A stretch of DNA of 64,000 nt from Punica granatum. Its lineage: Eukaryota; Streptophyta; Magnoliopsida; Myrtales; Lythraceae. The translations under genes were made by a program, and so were the position numbers. The notes under the pieces are model-generated. The model did no database searches. It had not been told where the DNA came from and was given only the letters and a program-made list of their open reading frames with translations. The stretch lies in the NCBI RefSeq assembly GCF_007655135.1, contig NC_045131.1, positions 12,260,001 to 12,324,000 of the forward strand, written 5' to 3'. Below are positions 23,000 through 38,949 of this stretch, piece by piece. Within the stretch, counting starts at the first letter, position 1. Each line of letters starts with the position of its first letter.

Positions 23000-24403
23000 C
23001 AGAGAGTTGCGGGAGAAGAAGATGAGTAAGCGCGACCCTCCCTCTTCTTCTTCTTCTTCTCTCTCGCCCCTCTGAAAACTCCGACCTTCGTCTCTGCCCC
23101 AAGTAAGCTTTACTGCTACTCTGAATTCCTTCAATGTCAGCTTTCGATATCGTGGTCTTCATAACAAAGGACCCATTTACCCTGAGCATCACCGCGTTGC
23201 TCATTTCCATGGTTTCAGTTTCGCAGGGATGAATTTCATGCCTTTTTGTTTGACGCAAGCAGAATTAGGGAATACTAGCTGGGGAAGAATTCTCGTAGTA
23301 GCAGTTTTAGCTTCTAATCGATGTGTTTGACTCTCAATGTCGCAATTGTGCGGGTGTTGGATGCACGACGTTAGCACGTTAGGGTTTTATTTCCGTGTCC
23401 TGTGGGAAAATTCCGGTCTTTTTATGTTTCAAAAATTTCTGTTAGTTGTTCTGCTTTCATTGGGGTTGCCATTTGTAGCTGTTGTCATGGGTAGTTAGCC
23501 GTAGAGTGCGTGCCAAGGCTGCATCTCCACGCGTCTGATTTTGAATATTTCAGTTTCAGCCATATGTATCTATAAGTTTTGTTTTTTACTAATTGGGGTT
23601 TATCTGATATCCGTTTTGCTGTATTGTTGCCCCTCAGCCGCTATCGTATTGGTTACGCTCTGGTGCGGAAGTGGGAGTGGGAGATAAGTTGACCGGCTAA
23701 AGAAGAGTAAGTGGTTTATAGTTCTTAAGTTGATGTAAACTGCGCTGGTTCTTGTAGATTGATTGTTTGTGTTCCCACTGTTTGGTTGGGGTTGGTGAAG
23801 GAGAATAGGAAGATATTGAAAGGTTTCCCCTTCTCAGTTCTTTTAAGTAGAGATTACTTTCGGCCATATCGTGCATATAATTTAGTTACCTTAATTTAGT
23901 TTAGAGTCTTGCTTGCCTTTTTGTGTATGTATATTGGCGGCTGGATTTGTTAAAACCAATTTTGATACGAATCAAAATGAAATAAATGTGTAGCTATTTT
24001 GATTTTCTGAATAGTATTCTTATAGTTGCTCTGCTCATATAAATTGTATTTTCTGAATAGTATCCTTATAGGTGCTCTGTTTTGAGGACTATTTGATGCA
24101 TAGAATTGTCCAATCCTGGTGGACTATATTGTTACTTAGTATTTACTCTTTTTCCTTTTTGTCTATTTCTTTTTCCTTTTGGAATAACACTTGATCTTAC
24201 TTTTTTCATTTAGTTAATTAATTCTTGGGTATTAATTAGCTGCACATCATGTAGGGCCTGTTAGTTTCTGGAGTTGTTAACCCGATCCGGTGATGGCTGT
24301 TCACAAGCTTGGGGTATTGGTTGATGTGCAAATTTGTTGAAGCGCAGTATCATTAATTGAAGAACAGCTGGGTAACTGACAATAACTGGTTGCTGTATCT
24401 GTG
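23000..24403 (+). other. probable spliced 5' leader and promoter region of the J-protein gene
   Basis: CTTCTTCTTCTTCTTCTCTC at about 23040 looks like a CT-rich leader and is followed by a good donor (GTAAGC at 23102). A second donor-like site is AAGAAGA|GTAAGT at about 23707. Acceptor-like sites are CCCCTCAG near 23637 and ATCATGTAG near 24254. No coding frame is present. A 5' leader intron is inferred; transcript data would be needed for exact borders. Confidence 0.35.
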
Positions 24404-27223
24404 ATGGAATGCAACAAAGAAGAGGCCTTAAGGGCCAAGGCTCTAGCTGAGAAAAAGCTGCAGAGCAAGGATTTTCAAGGGGCTCGTAAAATTGCTCTCA
24501 GGGCTCAGCAACTGTATTCTGATCTTGAGAATATCTCCCAAATGCTTATGGTATGTGATATACACTGTTCTGCTGAGAAGAAGTTGGGTGCTGAGATGGA
24601 CTGGTACAGTATCCTCCAACTTGAACGGACAGCTGATGATGCTGCTATCAAGAAGCAGTACAGGAAGTTTGCTCTCCAACTTCATCCTGATAAGAACAAA
24701 TTTCCTGGTGCTGAAGCTGCCTTTAAGCTAATTGGAGAAGCTCAAAGGGTTCTCTTGGACCGTGAGAAACGAAAGATGCATGACACTAAACGCGCTGCCA
24801 ATGTGAGTACAGCAAGAGCACGAGCTGCGTCCTTTAGCAGAGCGTCAGCACCATATCAGTCCCAGCCGAAGGCGAATTGGAGTGCGAGTAATGGTGTTGA
24901 GATCAACTTTAGGGGCAATTTTGCTGGTTTCAGCTCCCAACATCCAAAACCACCACCACCCCAGTCTGGGCCCAATTGCCGCCCTACATTTTGGACAGTC
25001 TGCCCCTTTTGTTCAGTGAAATATCAGTATTACAGAGATATTATCAATAGGTCACTTACCTGCCAAAATTGCCAGAAGACCTTCGTTGCATATGACCTGA
25101 ATTTTCCAAATCCAGGTGTGTCACCCAGCATTAATGTGCAGAAGCCGAGATTTCCCGAACAGGAACCCTTCCCAAAACACGGGTATTCCAAAGTGGAATT
25201 GGGGCCAAAGGGAGCTTCCACAGCTGAGATTAGAAGGCCCAAGGTTCCCCAAAAGACAGGTTTCCAGAACACAGCTGCTTCAGCTTGTAAGGTGAACAAT
25301 AGAAAGAGAGCAAGGAGCCAAGAAGAGGAATCTAGTGAGAGTGTTGACAGCGAAAGCAGCAGCGAGTCTGATGATGTAGAAGAGATCATGGCTGAGGATG
25401 GCCATTTACCGGCCAATCGAAGGAGTGAGCGGCCTGTTCGCAGGTCTGCTCGCCAGAGGCAAAAGGTGTCTTACAAGGACAGCTTCAGTGACGATGATGA
25501 CGGTGGAGGAGTGGACCTTTCAGAGAGGGCTAAAGGGAATGGACAGCCCTCTAAAGAAGAAAACAAGAACTCGGGCCGGGAAGAGGCTTCTAAACCAACT
25601 AGACAAGATGGTGATGATGAGGACCACAAAGAGAAACAAAGTGAAGGTTTTGAGGAGAGCTTACTCAGTGATGATGAGTCTGAACGAGATGTTGGCATGA
25701 AGACAGAAGAAATGCCAGAATCTTTTGAATATCCTGAACCAGACTTCTACGACTTTGACAAGGATCGGGAAGAAGGATGTTTTTCAGTAGGGCAGACCTG
25801 GGCTGCTTATGATACAGTGGAGGGCATGCCCAGATTCTATGCTCGAATCAAGAAGGTTCTCTCTCCTGGCTTCAAGTTGAGAATAACGTGGTTAGAGCCC
25901 AATCCTGAGACACAGGATGGGAGCATCTGGGTAGAAGCGAATTTGCCAGTTTCTTGTGGTAAATTTGTTGTTGGTCAAACAGAAGACATTGAAAATCGAC
26001 TTATGTTCTCTCACAGGATGAATTGTGAGAAAGGCAGTAGCAACACGCACATAATATATCCCAATGTAGGAGAAACCTGGGCCATCTTCAAGAACTGGGA
26101 CATAAAATGGCATTGTGATCCTACCAATCATAAGAAATATGAATACGATTTTGTTGAGATCTTATCTGAGTATATCGACAATGTTGGTATACATGCTGCT
26201 TACCTGCAGAAGGTGAAAGGTTTCACCAGTCTATTTGTGCAAACATCTAGAGAGGGAAGCACTTCCTTTCAGATTTACCCAGAGGAACTCTACAGGTTCT
26301 CTCACAGAGTTCCGTCCTTCAGATTGACTGGCAAGGAGAGGGAAGGAGTTCCCGAAGGGTGTCTTGAACTTGACCCTGCTTCTATTCCTCTGAACATTGA
26401 AGAGATTGATCTTTCGAGCAATCCTGATGTTGTGACGCATGAGGTGGCAGTCGAGGGAAAATCCTCTCGGGCTGATGAAAAGGGGACGAGTATCTCCGAG
26501 CTCGACCACCCTCCTGGTTTCTCTCCTGTTGAATCAATTGATATCCCTGACTCGGAGTTCCACAACTTTGATGACAGTAACTCCCCAGAGAACTTCCAAA
26601 TGGGTCATGTCTGGGCCTTGTATGCTGACGAGGATAGTTTGCCGAAGTACTACTGTCAGATCGTGAAAGTAACTCCTCCTCCCCAATTTGAGCTGCATGT
26701 TCGGTGGCTCACTCTCTGCATGCTTCCAAATAATGCTATTTGTTGGGAAAACAAACAAATGCCCTTCTGCTGTGGAAAATTCAAGGTCAGGAAGGGTAGT
26801 CCCACCATCTACACAAATACGGCCTCTTTCTCTCATCGGATGAAGGCAGAACGTGGGAAGTCCGGCTTTTTCGAGATATTGCCTGAGAAGGGCGAGCTCT
26901 GGGCACTCTACAGGCACTGGAATCCTCAGATGATGTGCTCTGATCTGGAGAGCTGTGAGTATGATTTAGTTGAGGTGATCGAGAGGAATGAGATAGTGGT
27001 GAAAGTCTTAGTTTTGGAACGTGTGGACGGCTTCAATTCAGTGTTTAAATCCCAGATGAGAGGAAGTTCGAAGGTCACCCGAGAGATCCCTGTGGCTGAG
27101 ATCCTGAGGTTTTCCCACCAGGTGCCCGCCTTTCAGTTGGCTGAAGAAAGAAATGGCAGCCTCCGAGGTTGTTGGGAGCTCGACACTGCAGCCTTGCCTG
27201 TTCATTTTTTCAGGTCCAAATGA
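24404..27223 (+). CDS. J-domain protein with zinc ribbon and two DUF3444 domains
   Basis: One uninterrupted exon of 939 residues. The start chosen is the ATG at 24404 (MECNKEEALRAKALAEKKL), the usual opening of this plant family; the GTG one codon earlier is not used. The J domain covers residues 66-127 (DWYSILQLE), with the HPD motif (LQLHPDKNK) at 94-96 that stimulates Hsp70 ATPase. A zinc ribbon follows near residues 200-230 (CPFC ... CQNC). A long Ser/Glu/Asp-rich, highly charged linker comes next. Two DUF3444 modules fill the C-terminal half: one begins FYDFDKDREEGCFSVGQTWA and the other FHNFDDSNSPENFQMGHVWA. The family is plant-specific and probably nuclear or cytosolic; client proteins are unknown. 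The last 47 codons lie inside a tandem duplication (27071-27676), but the first copy keeps the stop, so the protein appears intact. Confidence 0.93.
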   Translation: MECNKEEALRAKALAEKKLQSKDFQGARKIALRAQQLYSDLENISQMLMVCDIHCSAEKKLGAEMDWYSILQLERTADDAAIKKQYRKFALQLHPDKNKFPGAEAAFKLIGEAQRVLLDREKRKMHDTKRAANVSTARARAASFSRASAPYQSQPKANWSASNGVEINFRGNFAGFSSQHPKPPPPQSGPNCRPTFWTVCPFCSVKYQYYRDIINRSLTCQNCQKTFVAYDLNFPNPGVSPSINVQKPRFPEQEPFPKHGYSKVELGPKGASTAEIRRPKVPQKTGFQNTAASACKVNNRKRARSQEEESSESVDSESSSESDDVEEIMAEDGHLPANRRSERPVRRSARQRQKVSYKDSFSDDDDGGGVDLSERAKGNGQPSKEENKNSGREEASKPTRQDGDDEDHKEKQSEGFEESLLSDDESERDVGMKTEEMPESFEYPEPDFYDFDKDREEGCFSVGQTWAAYDTVEGMPRFYARIKKVLSPGFKLRITWLEPNPETQDGSIWVEANLPVSCGKFVVGQTEDIENRLMFSHRMNCEKGSSNTHIIYPNVGETWAIFKNWDIKWHCDPTNHKKYEYDFVEILSEYIDNVGIHAAYLQKVKGFTSLFVQTSREGSTSFQIYPEELYRFSHRVPSFRLTGKEREGVPEGCLELDPASIPLNIEEIDLSSNPDVVTHEVAVEGKSSRADEKGTSISELDHPPGFSPVESIDIPDSEFHNFDDSNSPENFQMGHVWALYADEDSLPKYYCQIVKVTPPPQFELHVRWLTLCMLPNNAICWENKQMPFCCGKFKVRKGSPTIYTNTASFSHRMKAERGKSGFFEILPEKGELWALYRHWNPQMMCSDLESCEYDLVEVIERNEIVVKVLVLERVDGFNSVFKSQMRGSSKVTREIPVAEILRFSHQVPAFQLAEERNGSLRGCWELDTAALPVHFFRSK

Positions 27224-27676
27224 AGTGGGCCTCTGCGCGACATAGCTCCAGTCCAAAGCATGTCCAGTCGGGTGGTAGGGAGTTGGAATGCACAGTAAGA
27301 CAAGCGTATAGCTGCAAAATTTTCTCGACTATCTTTTGGTATTCTGTTCGAAAGGTCACCCGAGAGATCCCTGTGGCTGAGATCCTGAGGTTTTCCCACC
27401 AGGTGCCCGCCTTTCAGTTGGCTGAAGAAAGAAATGGCAGCCTCCGAGGTTGTTGGGAGCTCGACACTGCAGCCTTGCCTGTTCATTTTTTCAGGTCCAA
27501 ATGAAGTGGGCCTCTGCGCGAACATAGATTCTTCCAGTCCAAAGCAGTCTCTTGTGCTTTTGTCCAGTCGGGAAATGGTAGGGAGTTGGAATTCTTTTTG
27601 TCCTGGGTTGTCTGCACAGTAAGACAAGCGTATAGCTGCAAAATTTTCTCGACTATCTTTTGGTATTCTGTTCGAA
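27071..27676 (+). repeat. tandem duplication of the J-protein gene 3' end
   Basis: Copy 1 is 27071-27351 and copy 2 is 27352-27676. Both start AAGGTCACCCGAGAGATCCC and end CTATCTTTTGGTATTCTGTT followed by CGAA. The first 170 bases (last 47 codons, stop and first 3' flank) are identical. In the following 110 bases copy 1 lacks four blocks found in copy 2: about 5, 14, 3 and 21 nt. I see no clear substitution elsewhere in the shared parts. GTTCGAA occurs at the start, junction and end, suggesting a microhomology breakpoint. Confidence 0.95.
27352..27504 (+). pseudogene. orphan second copy of the last codons of the J-protein gene
   Basis: The second copy of the duplication repeats the final 47 codons and the stop, from VTREIPVAEILRF to the end HFFRSK. 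It lies past the real stop at 27223, has no start of its own and would fall in the 3' untranslated region. Confidence 0.85.
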
Positions 27677-28512
27677 CTTAGATCCTAATGTTATTAGACG
27701 CTAGTTGCTAGATGCTTTGCTTTTGTAGATAAGTTAAATAGCTTTTCCTCCGGATTCGGAATTCTGGAAGTTTGTGGTAGGCTTTTTTTCACCCAGAAGA
27801 AGGTGAGAAAGACAGGATGGTAACCTTTCCTCTTCTATATTTATTGAAGTCCTTGGAAATGGATTCTTATGGAATGGTTCTGCATCCATTTCGATCAACC
27901 TTCAATTACCAGTGTTTATAGAGTCTGAATTGGGAACCTCGTCGCATTTTGAAATGGCTTCTGGTTATTGCTGCTTATTGAACCTCGTGTACCTATATCA
28001 TCTTCTTCATCATCAATCCCAGAATTTCCTTTTTCTACCCTTCCCACTGAATCTTTGTTCCCAACTTTGGGCACAAGGAAAATTGCGAGGACCATTATGA
28101 TGATATCAGAGCCTTGGGAAGTTACTAAATTCAGATGGGGAAAAATACCATCTGCTTTCTTTTTCGCTCTCGAATTTCTCATATGATACGAGTATTCATG
28201 GTCGCATTGGATGAAAATGGATTCTCTCAAACTCGGTATTGGCAACAAAACAAGGCTTATTTTCATAAGACCTTCCACGATCCTTATGGTTTACAGGTTC
28301 TGACCTGAAGAAATGGTACTCAAAAAGGAAGAATAGGACTTCTGTTTCATATAAGATCACAAGATCATCGAAGAGATGTAACTTCAAGAGGAGAAACAGA
28401 GGTGTAATTCGTGACAGCCGAATTTGTCATTTTCCCCGAAAGACAGCACATATATATACACGTTTACTGATTGAGCCATTACAAACCATTCGCAAAAGAC
28501 TAATATTGTAAC
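27677..28512. other. convergent intergenic region between J-protein and RING-CH genes
   Basis: The 3' flanks of two genes meet here. Overlapping open frames on both strands at 27912-28278 are not supported by any recognisable motif. Confidence 0.45.
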
Positions 28513-32405
<3,893 letters not shown>

Positions 32406-34350
32406 ATCAGAGATTCAGGTCCCAAAAGAACGGATTTTCCCAGAAGAGATGAATCAATGATTCAATCAAGAACAGGAAATTAAAGCTGAGCTAGTCCAAT
32501 TCGTTCACTTTCAGTGGGTGTAGTGTTTTTTTCCTTGTGATAACAATTATATAGTGTGTGTGTGTGTGTATATATAGATATATATTATATATATATCTGC
32601 TTATGGAGGGGAGGCATGGGTCATGGAAGAAAAAGACCAGGGGTCGCTCGGAAGGTGAGGGGGGCTTTCTCCATCTCTGGGTGGTGGCCCCCGCATTTCC
32701 TTCTCTCGTCGGCTATCCCTGTTCCTTCTTCCCAATCCCATCCAGGCATCCACATTTCCTTGCTCTCCCTCTAATGGCGACGCGCCAACGCCTCTCGTTT
32801 CACTTTCTTTCGCTTGAGACGGACCGGGTCAAATGCAAAGAAATGTCATGTGTAGTATTGCTGGTTGAACGCTGTCGCAGATGTTTTTCGAAGTTGTTGC
32901 CCCGAATGCGAATCCCGGTCTGGAAAAGCATCACGGACCGAGCGAGTGTTACTTCGTTAGCTCCGGTCAATACATTCTTAAACATCCAATAATTTCTCTG
33001 TTTATTAATGCAGTTAATAATATCAAGAGAAAAGATCGATGGGTGTAGGAGGAAGAGAGTACGTGAATTATTGTTTTCTAGACCATTAGTATCGCCATGA
33101 AGTATTTTCAGTGAATTTCAAATCCGTGAATTGCATGTAAAGTCGAACCATTTAGAACCTAATCTATTAACTATGCCACACCTTGTAGCAGGGATGGGAA
33201 GGTGAAAGACATTTTCAAGGTCCTCTTTTCTAAGAAGGTGAGGATGGCATAGTTGGAAGGTGCAAGTCAATTGAATGGGAAAGTCCTTCCTTTGCATTTG
33301 CCCCCCAATCATTTTTCCGATTTGAGAAAGGCGTGTAATGAAGTGGCGATGATCATTGAGTAGGAATCAAGAGATTTTAAGCGTAATCGTCGATATTATC
33401 AGTATTATTTTATTGTAACAGAAAGAAAAAAAAAATTCATTAATTAAATTTGGCCGGTAAAAGAAAACGAGAAAATTGTGTGAAAATTGTAAAAGGAACC
33501 GATGATTAAACGATCTAATTTAGTTTAATATTACCTTTTCTTTTTTTTTGGGTGACTGTGAATAAACAGTTTAGTTTAATTTAGTTTAGTACCTGAGAAA
33601 CCAACGAGATTGCTTCTTTTCATACAAGATTGCTTCTTAACTAATCCAATAAAACTCACTTCACCCTGGACATCAGTTAATTGACCTACCCCAAGACACC
33701 ATCAATTGGACACTGACTGACACATTTAATTTGCGCGGAGAGCTTGAAATTTTGGGGAGTTCCCATCATATTAGTCGGGCCAAGCTGAAAATTTCCGCCA
33801 AAAAACAGATCACTCGACACCGATGTCACGGTTTTTTTTGTCTCTTCCAAGTAGTTTGAAAAGGTTAAAGAAATCAATGCCGTCTAAAGGGATCGAGAGT
33901 TTAAAACTATCATCATCCACGGTTTCTCATTTGAGTCTCTGAAATGAGCCCATTACTGTCACACAATCACCACACACTCAATAAAAAGAAAAACTTACCA
34001 GTCCAGTCATAATCTCTATTTATTATTTTTAGAGTGGATCCCACAATTTTAATTAAAAAATAAAAGTAAAGACAACTGCTGTGTGAGATTCATGACTGCC
34101 ACGCGGTAATCGCTTATTAATCTCTCATTGAGAGACTTGTCTCACCGCGAGGGACGAGCTCCAGTGGGGGCATCTCTACTGCTCGTCTCTCTCTCATGCC
34201 GCATGTGCAAGAGAGACGCGGCAGAGATGGCCGCTGGACATAGTCTTCTTAAGCACAAATTTATAATTGCAGTTCCGCTCCCATATGTTACTATATATAC
34301 TCAACCAAAAAAAACAAAACTTAGAGTCATTGTACATTTTATACTAATAC
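32406..34350. other. RING-CH upstream region and gene-free DNA
   Basis: It contains a (GT)n/(AT)n stretch at about 32553-32600. The nearby open frames (32556-32992) are low-complexity or shadows. Nothing beyond this is recognisable. It includes the probable minus-strand promoter. Confidence 0.4.
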
Positions 34351-35870
34351 TAGTGTAAATTCACCGTTTGTAAGTACGTGAGAGCTTATTTTCAGTTGAA
34401 AATAGAATATTTTAAAATAATATAAAATATCAAGAGTTCACTGAATAAGGATATGAATATTAAAGTATATAATAACAATCTAATTATATATTTTTAATAA
34501 CTTTCTAAAATTTATATAATATACAATTCTAAAATTTATATAATATTTAAAATGATCTAATATATAATTTTAATATTTTTATAAAATTTTGAAATAAGAA
34601 ATTATATTTATAAAATAAATTGTAAAGCACTACATGTCTTCTTTTCAAATCATTTATATATTCTTAACAGAATAAAGGCAGAACAAGTTTATACAAGTGG
34701 ATGTTTATTATAATTTCAGATCCGCTTTTAATTTACTTAATGCTGTCTTTCGAACTCAATTAAAATAAAAGGCGATAATATTAGTTATAACTAGCCTACT
34801 ACCCGAGCGATGCATGAATTTTTAAATATTATTTTATTTAAATTTATACTAAAATATTTTTAAAAAATGATTATTATATAACTGAAGTGTTTATTTTTGA
34901 TGAATTCGTGTTAAAGTAATTTTAGTAAAAAGCAAGAATTATATACATAATTTAAGTTCATAAAATTAACATATGAAAATTATGATAAAATTACTTTTAG
35001 TTTTTTATCAAGTATTTTATCTAGTGGATACATAATATTTTTAATTGAAAATCAAATATGTTTGTTCTGCATAAATAAACCAATTATATTTAAGTTACTA
35101 TAATTTAATATTTTAAGATTATCGTGATAAATTAATAAGTATGTAAAATAGTTTTTTGTAAAATGAAACTCTTTTAATTGATGTTAGAATACAATAATAT
35201 TTATAAATATGTAATTTTATAAATGTTTTAAATATCTATCGGATATAACAGTCAATATTCAAATAACATCTTATATGTAAATTTTTCTATTGGAAAATTA
35301 TTAATGTTTTGAATTTTTTATATTGAATAAAATAAATAATAATACATACAAATTTCTTCATTATTATATGATAGATGGAAAAATTGAATGTACACTTAAA
35401 GTGTTATAATATTAGTGATAGTAGATGGAAAAGTTGTATGTACACTTAAAGTGCTATAATAGTAATTATAGTAGAATACCTACATGCAATATATTTCAAG
35501 TATAAACTTCTATTACAAAATCTTATGTCTATTCGGTACAGAACGACTTCCTAGATTTTTATTTGAATCATTTTCTAGATGATGAAATGAGAATCGGTTA
35601 ACTTATTTATATGATTTATTTAATAACTTATTTGCAGAAAATGAATTATTATTTTGAAATTGATTCATATATAAATTGAAATATTTTACAAAATATAAAA
35701 TAACTCATTTATATTGACGCATTTTATGCACAATTAATGTATCAATTCTCCTTTCCATTACGTATTATAGATTAGGATGATTTTTGTAATTGAATATAGA
35801 ATTGTTATTACAAGTATAATTAATCACTAATTTACTAGAAAAAGAAAGAAACACGAGCAATTTTGTGTGG
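34351..35870. other. very AT-rich, gene-free stretch
   Basis: Long runs of A/T-rich sequence without open frames of note. A 50-bp tandem repeat lies inside at 35372-35471. No transposon ends were seen. Confidence 0.45.
35372..35471. repeat. 50-bp tandem duplication
   Basis: TAGATGGAAAAATTGAATGT at 35372 is repeated as TAGATGGAAAAGTTGTATGT at 35422. Each copy continues with ACACTTAAAGTG(T/C)TATAATA. The two units differ at several positions. Confidence 0.8.
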
Positions 35871-36110
35871 CTGAACCGACCTGATGACTAATCCGGTCTA
35901 CTATCCGGTCTGTCTTCCAAACCGGTCCAAAGATCAGTCCGGCTCGTCTACGGTCCGCACTCGGCAATTCTCGAAACCTAAGGTCCGCTGAAAATCTCCA
36001 TAGCCGAGAAGCTCTGTCAAGCTCGTCAGACTGGTTGTCGCTCCGAGCTCGATTTCACCATTGCCGATTGCTCAAGCTCTGCCCAATCGAGTAACGGTTC
36101 GAGTTTAGGG

Positions 36111-36562
36111 ATGAAGTTTCTGGATTGGTATGTGAAGATTGCCGTCGTTTCAGCTCTCATCGGAGGTTCCATGGAGCTGTTCATGATCAAGACCGGCTTC
36201 TGTGTGAGGATTCTCCTTTTCTCTCCCATTGCCAATTCCTTCACTTAGTCGATTCTCAGCATCACAGAATTTTCATGTCATCTCGTGTTTCGATTGCATC
36301 GCGAACGATTCCAGCTTGGTTGAGGCTGTCTACTTGCACAGTGTAGATCTTGTACTGTGAAAGAATGCTCTTTGCGTTTGATACTATGGCTTCGAGATTA
36401 GGATTGTGCTTATAAATGTTAAATGTGTACCTTGTAGACGATAAGGTGACGGTGCTGGAGTCGGAGAAGCGGGCGTGGGAGAATGCTCCAGAAGCTCAGG
36501 CTGTTAGAGAAGCCCTGAATCCTTGGAGAAATCACGGCTCGGAAGCGAAGAAAAGTTCATGA
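36111..36562 (+). CDS. small single-pass membrane protein, plant-conserved, function unknown
   Basis: Two exons, 36111-36201 and 36438-36562, join to 71 residues. Exon 1 runs MKFLDWYVKIAVVSALIGG and on to FMIKTGF. The junction codon is T|AC (Tyr), and exon 2 continues DKVTVLESEKRAWENAPEAQ to the end at KKSS. The donor is GTGTGA and the acceptor TTGTAG. Residues 6-26 form one hydrophobic segment. The C-terminal half is charged and helical. I recall short plant proteins of this form but no assigned function, and give it no gene name. The sequence upstream (35870-36110) is GC-richer than its surroundings, as expected for a leader. The next 2 kb downstream may be 3' untranslated or intergenic. 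Confidence 0.72.
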
Positions 36563-38949
36563 TGCTACCTGAGGTAATGCATCACGTGGCATTCTGTATT
36601 TGAGTCTTATGAAGTACAAAATAGTTCGGTCGAAAACTATAACAAAAGTGGAATTTACTTTTAGTTTTAAGGCGCGTGCAATGTAAAGTAGCCAGGCTTT
36701 GTTAGTGGAAGGTTAAGAGGAGCTTGAGGGCTGTTGAGAATACCTAATCAGAGGACTCTATCCTTCTGGATAATTGGCATCGTCATCTTTGTTTCTGGCA
36801 GACCGCATCTAATATTGAAAATGACAATAGTAGCTGTTAACTGATATGCTTTGCTTGTAATGTCCGAGAATATTTTGGATTAGCTCGTCGTATGTATTCC
36901 ACAATCTAGGTGCACAGACAGTTTTAAAGATATCGAGCAGGCAGAGAAACCAAAATGCTATTAAAATCTGATAGCAACTTATAGTCTTTTACACCATTAC
37001 CAAGCAAGGTTCTCTCGTACGGAAGATTCTGTCTGCTCTTGTTTTTAGGGGTGGTCTGCTGGGGTAATTGCACGTTTCTGTCCTTTAAGTGGTTGTGACT
37101 GAGTAATGAGAATGTTGCTTGATAAACTATTTTCCTGATTCTCCTAAAAATGGCACGAGTGATTTTTTTGGGGATCCGAAAATGATGATTCCTTGTGGTA
37201 GGATGGCACATATGAGGTTAGTTACTTCTCAATACTCACAAGTTGTGGCCTATGGTTGTCATAGGACAGTTCTCCTTTTCTCCTAGGACAGTTCTATATA
37301 CCAGCAAACCAAGATAGAAAGATAATTAGATGTAATTATCAAATGAGAGTCTGAAGCTGGGATAGGATATATAGCTTTTGTTTTCTCTTTCTGTTGTAAG
37401 TAGCATGGTGAGTTCCGTGTATGGAGGTTGGGAACTCTGTACATGTGCCGCTCTTATAAATTGGGTTACACTGCTTACACTGCTTATAATGCGGAGATTT
37501 TGATTTGCTGTATGTTTGTTTTCTGCTCTTCTATGTGGGATAAACTTTGTGCGTGGAAGTTCTGTGGTTGTTGAATCGAGTTTCGAATATGGCATGGAAA
37601 CTGGAAATTAAGAATCAATCTGTAGATCAGCTGAAAGTCCCTCCAAGTTGTGGGTCAAGATATCATTTCCGTATTTATTCTTGGACAATAGCTTCAAGCA
37701 ATGTTTTGATGCTTTGACCTGATCACTATTGTGCTTGTCTTCTGCAGGATGAAACAACACTGCCTGTAAAAATAAATTAAGGCACTTATTGTTTACGAGG
37801 ATGCGCTTTGGGATCATGAAGGATGCTCGAAAGAATAATTATTTGAACATTGAAGAAAGTGCACGGGCTTTCTGAAGCAATTATGGGGCTGAATATGGCA
37901 GATTCTACCGTGAGCATTCTACGTTTGAAAAGTTTTGACAGCTGACATATGCCATATTTTGAGTTGTATCATTGAATATGGTATTTCTTTACTTTTAACA
38001 AGGCCTTCTTGATCTGATAAATAAAATTCAGATACTTATGTGATGGAAGAAATAAGTCGTTTCTAGATAAGACTCACATGTAGACCATAGTGGTGCCCCC
38101 ACTATATATACCATCTAGAAATCTGTAAGACACCCACTTGAGATCTTTTTATCTTCCATTTCTCGTATCTTTGATTATATTTTGTACGATGAGATTGACG
38201 GGATGATAGGATATTTTGTTTCTATGCTGCATTTGGCTGTGGCCTGGGATGCAGGATTATGTCGGGTAAAAAGGGTTGAGTATCCTGCTAGAGGGGTTTG
38301 TAAGGCTGACTCGGGTTCTTCTTCGGTGCTTCACCGGAATTTGTTTAGTTACTGATCAAATCCAAACTCCATAATTCAGTTTGCTGCTGGTGGCTCTATC
38401 TGACAAATGGCTTACCTTCCGTATAGGAAAGGCTTGTAGAGGGGAGGGTTGATCTGGTTCCCCAAGGCTCTATGCGCCTCTTGTAATTCATATCAATCGA
38501 TCGGTGTCCTCACGCAATTGTCACATCCGCATCCATATAGGTGGAATGAGTCTTTGGCTGAGATTTCCAGTCTACGGTTGGCATTCACTGAGCACTTTCA
38601 GCATAGATCAGCATCCAACCAATATTCTGAACATCGTGAAGCTCAGCCTTCTTTCGACTTAATCGTCTTTCGGTTCCGTCCATGTCGCTAGTTCTGAAGT
38701 ACCAGTATTCCAGCCCAAGAAAATGATGGCATGTTCTTCTGTATGATTCAACCAGGGCATATGATCAATAATATCTTCCAAAAATAGTGTCATTAGTTTG
38801 GTAACCTTTTCTCCACACGATAGACTACGTTCCGGGTCGGTCTCCACCGACCAGAACCCCAGCCCCAAAGTTCTCCCCCTTCGCATCCTCTGCAGCAATG
38901 ATCCGTTGGATTCATTGCCAAAATCGAAAAATCGTCAAACATGTGAGTC
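36563..38949. other. gene-free or 3' transcribed stretch
   Basis: A donor-like GAG|GTAATGC at about 36571 suggests splicing in the 3' region of the small membrane-protein gene. Otherwise only short open frames occur. The minus-strand frame at 38659-38898 has a protein-like stretch (LEDIIDHMPWLNHTEEHA) that I do not recognise. Confidence 0.35.

Noticed and set aside
27169..27504. 111-residue frame ending like the J-protein
   Set aside because: It is made by reading from the first copy's 3' flank into the duplicated last codons. It has no independent start context.
32556..32992. Overlapping frames in the RING-CH upstream region
   Set aside because: They start in a (GT)n/(AT)n repeat and are low-complexity; more likely promoter sequence.
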